Source: Thermoproteota archaeon (GTDB taxonomy: Archaea; Korarchaeota; Korarchaeia; B14-G2). Taken from it: DNA of 10,691 bases. The notes beneath the pieces were generated by a model. That model did no database searches, was not told where the DNA came from, and saw only the letters and a program-made list of their open reading frames with translations. Shown in pieces: positions 6,106 through 10,691 of this stretch; positions within the stretch are counted from its first letter, which is position 1; every line of letters starts with the position of its first letter. The position numbers and the translations under genes were made by a program. Location: the NCBI GenBank assembly GCA_003661385.1, contig QMWA01000044.1:1-10691 (forward strand). Direction: 5' to 3'.

Positions 6106-8520
6106 GTGGTGCTAGGGGTCTGCTTGAAAACCATAGTGCTCTCAGTGCTCTTGCTTGCTGGACTACAGCCCTACCTTGCAGTAGACCTGAGCTCCAGCAG
6201 CGTCTTTCCTGGCGGTAACGTCACTGTCTCCGCCTCGCTTTCCCCCAGCCTCCCAGCCATATTCGAGGCTTACCTTTACTGTGGTGAGGAGGCCATCTCC
6301 AGAGCTACAGCCACCTCGCTGACCGGTATAGCCCAGCTTACGCTAGAAGTCCCTAGTGGAGCTGAGCCTGGCACCTATAGGGTTGTTGTGGTGGCTTTAG
6401 GTGAGAGGTTCAGGGTTGAGGGTGAAGCTGAGCTAGCTGTAGCCCCCTCTCTCCAAGATGTAGCTGAGCTAGCTGCCAGAGCTGCTGTAGCCTCCTATAA
6501 GGCTGAGAGGGCTGCTGAGGCTTTAAGCGGGTATCCTGAGGCTGAGAGGCTAGCTGAGCTCAGGAGCTCTGTCTTAAGCGGGATCCACAGGCTATTTGAG
6601 CTATGCTCCAGCGGGGAAGCTGAGGAGGCAGCTGCCCTCTACTCTAGAGTGCAGGAGGATGTGAGGAGGCTTGAGAAGGAGGTAGAGGAGGTTAGTGGAG
6701 CTAAAGCTGCAGTCTGGAGCATAGCTAGGCGTGTAGATGAGTCGCTGGAGTTCAACCCAGCTGTGGCATTCAGGTTCTGGGCTAGGCTAGCTACAGCCTC
6801 AACCCTACTCCTGATCGCGCTAGTCGTGCTGTTCCCACTCTACTCCACAGGGCACCTCACCTTTGCAATCCAGGTAGCTAGAGAGCTCGCCAGCAAGGGC
6901 GAGGACATCGATAGCATCGAGGTGGTGTCCGCTGTGGAGGAGAGAGCTGCTAACGCGCTCGAGCTAGCGTACTCCCAGGCATCAGAGAGCCTAGATGCCA
7001 GAGGGCTCTCCATGAACGCTGTCGCAGCTGTGCTAGCTACAGTCGGGCTCCTAGCTGACAACATAACTGCTGTCATAGGCTCGATGCTCCTAGCTCCCCT
7101 CATGAGCGTCTTCATAGCTGCAGCAGTAGGACTCTCGCTGGTAGGCTTCAGGAAAGGCGAGGTCAGCGGCGAGCTCGTGTTCTATACTGGGCTCAGAGCT
7201 GGGCTCGTTGGCGTGGCGGTAGTGGTGCTCATATCGTGGCTCACAGCCCTTGCCTCAAAGGCTTTTGTCCCACTCAGGCTCACAGGCCAGCTCTCAGCTA
7301 GAGCTGCACCCAACTTGGCTGACTTCGGGATAGCTCTTGGAGCTGGGCTCGGAGGAGGCATAGCCTCTACTAGCAGGCGTGGAGGTGAAGCCCTAGCTGG
7401 AGCAGCTGTAGCCATAGCGCTAGTTCCACCTGCCTCAGCAGTGGGCTGTGGGCTAGCTATGCTGAACTCAAGCCTCCTGCTTGGGTCGACAGCCCTCCTT
7501 ACAACAAACATAATAGCTCTGCTGGCTTCAGGCTACCTGACAGCGAAGATGTACATAGTTTACCCTGTACTCGAGCTCATGTACTCCAGAGTGAAGAGAG
7601 AGGTCAGTGAAGCCTACAGGGGGGTTCCACCTGCCTCAGCTCTCCTAGCCTTCGCAGTCTTCCTAGCTGAGCTCCTTGAGCTAGCTCTGCTCTGGGTCAA
7701 GCTGGCAGCGGGGGTCTCAGCCTCAAGAGGCTTCACGAAGGCAGCTAGAGCTCTAGCTGAGAGGGTAGCTAGGCTAGCTACCCCATTCATGCTGGCTGTA
7801 GCAGCTTGGGCTCTGATATCAACTGAGGCATCAGCCTTCTTCTCAGCCCCCCTGGCTCTGCTGTTCACTGAGCTGTCTCAGGCAGCAGCGCTCCTGAAGC
7901 TCAGCTGGCTAGCCCCCCTGCTGAAGAGCTTCCCGGCCATAGCCTTAGCTGCCGCCCTGCTTACAGCTGGAGTCTTGAGGTGGGCTTCCTCAGCTAGGCA
8001 AGGCTCCAAGAGGAGCCTCAGCAAGCTCCTGGCTGGAGCAGCCCTGCTATGGGTTACCTTAGGCTACATGCTTAGAGCACACATGTACTCCCATGTAGCA
8101 GCGTCATACACCCTAGCCCTAGCGCTCGGGGTTGCTGTCTGGTCTTCCAGGAGGCTCTGGAAGGCTAGAGGTAGGATAGCTGTGTACGCTTTCCTCGTCT
8201 TCACCCTACTGACCTTGATGGCGCACAGCACGGAAGCATATCAGAGGATATACCTCGGGAAGGTTGCAGCTGAGCTCGAGGCCAACAGGGTTGTGAGAGA
8301 AGCCATAGCAGCCTACACAGGGATCCCACCCGAGAGGGTTGAGGTCGACATAGAGCCTACTCCACAGGGCTGGCTGGCTCATGTCAAGGTCACAGCTGAC
8401 ATCAGCGAGCTGAGCAAGCTGCAGCCAGCTGCCTTCAGTGAGGCAGAGCAGGCCTCTGAAATAGCCTTACAGCAGGACATCCAGCTTAAGGTGGAGTACA
8501 GGGTTGTGCCAGGTGGCTAG
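6106..8520 (+). CDS. DUF389 membrane protein with signal peptide, beta-domain and coiled-coil extension
   Basis: This is an 804-aa multidomain protein. Residues 7-25 form a signal peptide or anchor (LKTIVLSVLLLAGL). Residues 28-112 look like an Ig/CARDB-type beta domain (PGGNVTVSASLS, EPGTYRVVVVAL). Residues 115-200 are alanine/glutamate-rich and likely coiled coil. A helix at about 226-246 leads into the DUF389 core at about 300-490, with ATVGLLADNITAVIGSMLLAPLMS, RAAPNLADFGIALGAG and AGAAVAIALVPPASAVGCGL matching the family's core motifs. More helices follow (about 560-710), then an 80-residue soluble tail. DUF389 proteins are polytopic and, to my knowledge, of unestablished function. The start may instead be the TTG at 6124, giving MKTIVLSVLLLAG with an AGGGGT upstream, which fits the nearer TATA box. 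It forms an operon with the downstream TatD gene, one base away. Confidence 0.8.
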   Translation: MVLGVCLKTIVLSVLLLAGLQPYLAVDLSSSSVFPGGNVTVSASLSPSLPAIFEAYLYCGEEAISRATATSLTGIAQLTLEVPSGAEPGTYRVVVVALGERFRVEGEAELAVAPSLQDVAELAARAAVASYKAERAAEALSGYPEAERLAELRSSVLSGIHRLFELCSSGEAEEAAALYSRVQEDVRRLEKEVEEVSGAKAAVWSIARRVDESLEFNPAVAFRFWARLATASTLLLIALVVLFPLYSTGHLTFAIQVARELASKGEDIDSIEVVSAVEERAANALELAYSQASESLDARGLSMNAVAAVLATVGLLADNITAVIGSMLLAPLMSVFIAAAVGLSLVGFRKGEVSGELVFYTGLRAGLVGVAVVVLISWLTALASKAFVPLRLTGQLSARAAPNLADFGIALGAGLGGGIASTSRRGGEALAGAAVAIALVPPASAVGCGLAMLNSSLLLGSTALLTTNIIALLASGYLTAKMYIVYPVLELMYSRVKREVSEAYRGVPPASALLAFAVFLAELLELALLWVKLAAGVSASRGFTKAARALAERVARLATPFMLAVAAWALISTEASAFFSAPLALLFTELSQAAALLKLSWLAPLLKSFPAIALAAALLTAGVLRWASSARQGSKRSLSKLLAGAALLWVTLGYMLRAHMYSHVAASYTLALALGVAVWSSRRLWKARGRIAVYAFLVFTLLTLMAHSTEAYQRIYLGKVAAELEANRVVREAIAAYTGIPPERVEVDIEPTPQGWLAHVKVTADISELSKLQPAAFSEAEQASEIALQQDIQLKVEYRVVPGG

Positions 8521-8521
8521 C

Positions 8522-9226
8522 ATGCTGGTAGACGCCCACACGCACTTCCATGAGATCCCACCAGATGAGAGAGCCAAGTACATGGGGATGTGGATCATAG
8601 CTGTAGCAGACGACCTTGAGAGCTCAGCTGAGACCCTCAAGCTAGAAGGCGAGCACCTAGTGAGGTGCGTGGGGATACACCCTTGGAGCGTAGGGGGTGC
8701 AAGCTCAGCTCACCTAGATGAGCTGGAGAAGCTAGCCTACAGGGGTGAGGTGGAGTGCATAGGTGAAGTTGGCCTAGACAGGAGGCGTAAGGGCTTCAGC
8801 AAGCAGCTCGAGTTCTTCAGGAGACAGGTGAAGCTCGCCATAGACCTCGGAGTCCCGCTGAACCTGCATGCCCTAGACGCTTGGAGGGATGTCCTGGAGG
8901 TTCTGGACCACTATGGAGCTGAGAGGGCTCTCTTCCACTGGTACTCTGGGCCCACTAGCCTCCTGCCTGAGCTTGAGGAGAGAGGCTACTTCATCTCAGT
9001 GAACCCATGTGTCGTGTTCCAGAGGAAGCACATGAAGGCGCTGGAGCAAGCAAGCTTGGAGATGCTGCTGACTGAAAGCGATGGCCCCTACGTCTACAGG
9101 GGAGTGAAGCTTGAGCCCTCGATGGTGAGAGAGAGCCTAAAGGCTATAGCCAAGGTGAAGGGCATTAGCCTAGCTGAAGCAGAGGAGCTGGTTGAAGAAA
9201 ACCTCATGAGGTACCTCAGCAGGTAG
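8522..9226 (+). CDS. TatD-type metal-dependent hydrolase
   Basis: The 234-aa protein belongs to the TatD group of the amidohydrolase superfamily: a TIM barrel with a two-metal site, known from characterised members as Mg-dependent nucleases. The ligands are all in place: VDAHTH (His6, His8), ECIGEVGLD (Glu82), NLHALDAW (His116), ALFHWYSG (His139) and LLTESDGPY (Asp187). GIHPW (52-56) is also typical. Wording differs slightly from bacterial TatD (HCFSG, ETDSPY), and the protein is about 20-30 residues shorter than the usual roughly 260. I chose the ATG at 8522 over an in-frame GTG at 8504. The family starts right at this strand, and AGGTGG (8511-8516) is five bases ahead. It begins one base after the DUF389 stop, so it is co-transcribed. 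Substrate is unknown; DNA repair or RNA turnover is possible. There is no Tat translocase context. Confidence 0.88.
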   Translation: MLVDAHTHFHEIPPDERAKYMGMWIIAVADDLESSAETLKLEGEHLVRCVGIHPWSVGGASSAHLDELEKLAYRGEVECIGEVGLDRRRKGFSKQLEFFRRQVKLAIDLGVPLNLHALDAWRDVLEVLDHYGAERALFHWYSGPTSLLPELEERGYFISVNPCVVFQRKHMKALEQASLEMLLTESDGPYVYRGVKLEPSMVRESLKAIAKVKGISLAEAEELVEENLMRYLSR

Positions 9227-9234
9227 CTTTATCA
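9227..9234 (+). promoter_or_regulatory. TATA-like box ahead of the candidate sRNA
   Basis: CTTTATCA directly follows the TatD stop codon and is centred about 26 nt before position 9257, where the candidate C/D-box RNA would begin. It is an imperfect TATA box but well placed. The RNA could also be cut from the 3' end of the TatD transcript. Confidence 0.35.
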
Positions 9235-9252
9235 GGCTGCTCAAGGCAGGCT

Positions 9253-9311
9253 AGTGGGATGAGGAGTAACCTCGAGCCTGAGTGGTGATGACCTGAGACC
9301 TCGCTGACCTA
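9253..9311 (+). ncRNA. Probable C/D-box guide sRNA (2'-O-methylation guide)
   Basis: The gap between TatD and the convergent creatininase gene has the ordered elements of an archaeal C/D-box sRNA. They are a C-like box GGGATGA (9256-9262, one mismatch to RTGATGA), a 15-nt guide, D' CTGA (9278-9281), a 3-nt spacer GTG, a perfect C' GTGATGA (9285-9291), a 12-nt guide CCTGAGACCTCG, and D CTGA (9304-9307). The size, box spacing and position between 3' ends are typical of crenarchaeal sRNAs. CTAG before and CTAAG after could form a short terminal stem with one bulge. By the N+5 rule the D guide would direct methylation of the second G of CGAGG in a target reading CGAGGTCTCAGG; the D' guide's target would read GCTCGAGGTTACTCC. 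The imperfect C box and weak terminal stem are the main doubts. The RNA 3' end may overlap the creatininase stop codon by a few bases. Confidence 0.5.
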
Positions 9312-10040
9312 AGGCAGCCCTAGCTCACCCCTCTTCATCTTCTCAACAACCTCAGCTAGCTTGCTGACGACGAGCTCGAACACCCTCTCGCCCTTCTCTC
9401 TGCTAGCAGTCTTAGCTAAACCTATCACGCCTGTCTTCGTGACCTCACCTGTCGTCTTCACCTCTGATACTGGAGCAGCCTCAGGAAGAGGGCCGTCTAC
9501 GATGAGGCTCTCGTCTACCAGCTCAGGAGCCAGGTGCATCATGAGAGAGGACTCCTCTGCTCCAGCGTGATGCCTCTCCTCCGGCTTGAAGAGACTGAGC
9601 TCAGCTGAGACATGCCACCACTCAGCTACCAGGACCGTCATGCTGAGCTCTATCCTAGCTTCTAAGGCAAGCTCCCTCAGGACAGCAGAGTTCCCTCCGT
9701 GCCCGTTTACAACTAGAAGCTTTCTAACACCCTGCTCCCATAGGCTGTAAAGCACATCTCTCAGGTAGGCTTTGAAGGCCTCAGGTGAGACATAGACTGT
9801 CCCAGGGAAGTCCTTGTGGTGAGCTGAAACCCCATATGGGACTGGAGCTAGAGCTGGAACCCCAGCTCTCTCAGCTACAGCCTCAGCTATCCTCCAGCTG
9901 GCCAAGTAGTCTGCTCCAACAGGGAGAGCAGGGCCATGCTGCTCAACTGAGCCGACTGGAAGGATCGCTACATCACACTCCTCTAAGGCATCCTCTAGCT
10001 GCCTCCAGCTCTTCTCCCACCACCTCAAGCCTTCCACCAC
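9309..10040 (-). CDS. Creatininase-family metal-dependent amidohydrolase (ArfB-like possible)
   Basis: The 243-aa protein carries the creatininase-family motifs. These are AILPVGSVEQHGPALPVGAD (25-44, with Glu33, His35 and Asp44 as metal-site residues), PYGVSAHHKDFPGTVYVS (68-85), VVNGHGGNS (110-118, His114), and RHHAGAEESSLM (156-167) with a conserved-type Glu. The family includes creatinine amidohydrolase, the mycofactocin peptidase MftE and the archaeal formamide hydrolase ArfB. ArfB acts in riboflavin and F420 precursor synthesis; in an archaeon it or an unassigned amidohydrolase is likelier than true creatininase. No riboflavin or F420 gene is nearby, so the choice stays open. The GTG start at 10040 is followed at once by a second GTG (10037); the TATA box lies 21-24 nt upstream of them, so either may be used. 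It converges on TatD and diverges from a small membrane protein gene. Confidence 0.85.
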   Translation of the reverse strand: MVEGLRWWEKSWRQLEDALEECDVAILPVGSVEQHGPALPVGADYLASWRIAEAVAERAGVPALAPVPYGVSAHHKDFPGTVYVSPEAFKAYLRDVLYSLWEQGVRKLLVVNGHGGNSAVLRELALEARIELSMTVLVAEWWHVSAELSLFKPEERHHAGAEESSLMMHLAPELVDESLIVDGPLPEAAPVSEVKTTGEVTKTGVIGLAKTASREKGERVFELVVSKLAEVVEKMKRGELGLP

Positions 10041-10056
10041 CAGCCCTAGCTGTCGT

Positions 10057-10066
10057 ACTTTAAAGA
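10057..10066 (-). promoter_or_regulatory. TATA box for the creatininase-family gene
   Basis: The minus strand reads TCTTTAAAGT, with a symmetric CTTTAAAG core, centred about 21-24 nt before the GTG pair at 10040/10037. The spacing fits a leaderless transcript, and slightly favours the second GTG. Confidence 0.5.
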
Positions 10067-10082
10067 CAACTGTGACCCAAAG

Positions 10083-10091
10083 ATATTAAAG
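10083..10091 (+). promoter_or_regulatory. TATA box for the small membrane protein gene
   Basis: ATATTAAAG is centred about 45 nt before the GTG at 10132. Transcription would begin near 10113 and leave a leader of roughly 19 nt. That leader contains GGTGGC (10121-10126), a ribosome-binding sequence at a good distance from the GTG. This gene therefore appears to use a leadered transcript, unlike its divergent neighbour. Confidence 0.45.
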
Positions 10092-10131
10092 CCTACTGAG
10101 GCAGGCCGTCCAACCAAGCAGGTGGCTAACA

Positions 10132-10470
10132 GTGGGCAGCATACTCCTACTCCTGAGGCTTCTCTCAGCTGCATTCGGGCTTCTTATACTCATCGGAGTA
10201 ATAGAGCTGGCCTACATAGTTCTGGATGTGGATAGGTTCAGAGCAGCTAGGGCGTACATATACCTGAAGGTGCCTCAGCTCAGGATAGCCTTCCTAACAC
10301 TGCTGGTCGGAGTCATCTTCGAGATAGCTGGAGGAACCCTCATCATGCTAGCTGCAATAGGTGTAATACCAAGCAACATGAAGGCTGCATTAGCTCTCAT
10401 CACAGTAGGCCACCTGGCAGTCTTCATCGGCCTCCAGCTCCTATACTTCATATTCTCAGGCAGGATATGA
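10132..10470 (+). CDS. Small three-helix membrane protein, function unknown
   Basis: I do not recognise this 112-aa protein. It has three strong hydrophobic helices at about residues 4-31, 50-76 and 84-107. A basic loop (DRFRAARAYIYLKVPQLR, about 34-51) lies between the first two, and only a short tail (FSGRI) follows the last. Glu25 and Glu64 lie inside helices 1 and 2, which is unusual and could mark a functional or oligomer contact site. The GTG start is supported by GGTGGC six bases upstream and by the leadered promoter. It stands alone: the next gene has its own TATA box, and a palindrome separates them. Reality as a gene is supported by clean membrane topology and the promoter, not by homology that I can name. 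Confidence 0.65.
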   Translation: MGSILLLLRLLSAAFGLLILIGVIELAYIVLDVDRFRAARAYIYLKVPQLRIAFLTLLVGVIFEIAGGTLIMLAAIGVIPSNMKAALALITVGHLAVFIGLQLLYFIFSGRI

Positions 10471-10483
10471 GCGTGTGCTCGCA

Positions 10484-10505
10484 GCAGCCTCATGTATGAG
10501 GCTGC
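10484..10505. repeat. 22-nt perfect inverted repeat, candidate operator or hairpin
   Basis: GCAGCCTCAT and ATGAGGCTGC are exact reverse complements of ten bases, separated by GT. The repeat lies 14 nt after the small membrane protein stop and about 32 nt upstream of the TATA box of the PfpI gene. It could be a dimeric regulator site for the latter or a 3' hairpin for the former. No T-run follows, which argues against a terminator. Confidence 0.5.
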
Positions 10506-10535
10506 GTTAGGCCTGCTGACATGCTAGAGCCCAGA

Positions 10536-10544
10536 GCATATAAG
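10536..10544 (+). promoter_or_regulatory. TATA box for the DJ-1/PfpI gene
   Basis: GCATATAAG is centred about 24 nt before the ATG at 10564, a classic leaderless spacing. GGTGGGGG (10553-10560) lies between them and could serve as a ribosome-binding site if transcription starts slightly earlier. Confidence 0.6.
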
Positions 10545-10563
10545 CAGCAGGTGGTGGGGGCTC

Positions 10564-10691
10564 ATGGTGGTAGGCGTGCCTAAGGTCCTGATCATAGCTG
10601 GAGATGCTGTCGAGGCCCAGGAGATATTCTACCCATATTGGAGGCTTAAGGAGGAGGGCATTGAGGTCCATGTGGCAGCTCCGTCCAAGAA
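10564..10691 (+). CDS. DJ-1/PfpI family protein, 5' end only
   Basis: Only the first 42 codons are in the window. KVLIIAGDAVEAQE (residues 7-20) is the first strand and loop of the DJ-1/PfpI fold, including the glutamate that sits next to the nucleophilic cysteine in the family. EGIEVHVAAPSKK (30-42) is the second strand, with the usual A-P-x-K end. The nucleophile-elbow cysteine lies beyond the window. Family members include intracellular proteases, deglycase/glyoxalase-type enzymes and chaperones, so a specific activity cannot be given. The wording VEAQEIFYPYWRL resembles archaeal PfpI-like proteins (often VEDYE). The ATG is chosen from the TATA box 24 nt upstream; a GTG two codons later (10570 is GTA, 10567 is GTG) is less likely. 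It has its own promoter and a palindrome further upstream. Confidence 0.8.
   Translation, partial: MVVGVPKVLIIAGDAVEAQEIFYPYWRLKEEGIEVHVAAPSK

Noticed and set aside
8504-8521. GTG at 8504 as the TatD start
   Set aside because: It would overlap the DUF389 gene and add six residues before the family's first strand; the ATG at 8522 has a well-spaced AGGTGG and begins exactly at the MLVDAHTH motif.
8522-9226. A functional link of TatD to Tat protein export
   Set aside because: TatD proteins are nucleases of the amidohydrolase superfamily, and no tatA or tatC gene is in the window.

Overview
The window looks like a chromosomal segment of a thermophilic archaeon, most probably a crenarchaeote (Thermoproteota). 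This is inference. It rests on near-exclusive AGG/AGA arginine codons, frequent GTG and TTG starts, archaeal TATA boxes placed about 21-26 nt before start codons, GGAGG/GGTG ribosome-binding sites inside gene clusters, a type IV filament motor gene pair, a thermospermine-synthase-like aminopropyltransferase, and a probable C/D-box guide RNA. The DNA is GC-rich and visibly crowded with AGCT/CTAG/CTGAG words. I cannot name the species.

Layout. Positions 1-2032 hold the 3' end of a GspE/PilT/ArlI-type secretion ATPase and an overlapping TadC/ArlJ-like polytopic membrane protein, together the motor of an archaeal type IV pilus-like machine. After a 186-bp gap come a DUF998 membrane protein (2219-2767) and a spermidine/thermospermine synthase-family enzyme (2798-3727), each with its own TATA box. 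Convergent to these, and sharing a CTAG stop tetranucleotide with the synthase, is a 680-aa membrane protein (5766-3724, minus) with a GT-C glycosyltransferase-like N-terminus and a C-terminal soluble domain I do not recognise. A 339-bp divergent gap follows, carrying two promoters and several inverted repeats, including a 22-nt palindrome.

Next is a two-gene operon: an unusually built DUF389 protein with an extracytoplasmic N-terminal extension (6106-8520) and a TatD-type metal hydrolase (8522-9226). Between TatD and the convergent creatininase-family amidohydrolase (10040-9309, minus) lies a short gap that reads as a C/D-box sRNA. Divergent from the creatininase gene is a small three-helix membrane protein (10132-10470). 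A second 22-nt palindrome and a TATA box then precede a DJ-1/PfpI family gene that runs off the window end.

Most of these genes have no evident shared pathway. The only clear functional units are the filament motor pair and the DUF389-TatD operon. The best candidates for something undescribed are the probable guide RNA, the DUF389 multidomain protein, the GT-C-like fusion, and the two same-geometry palindromes.
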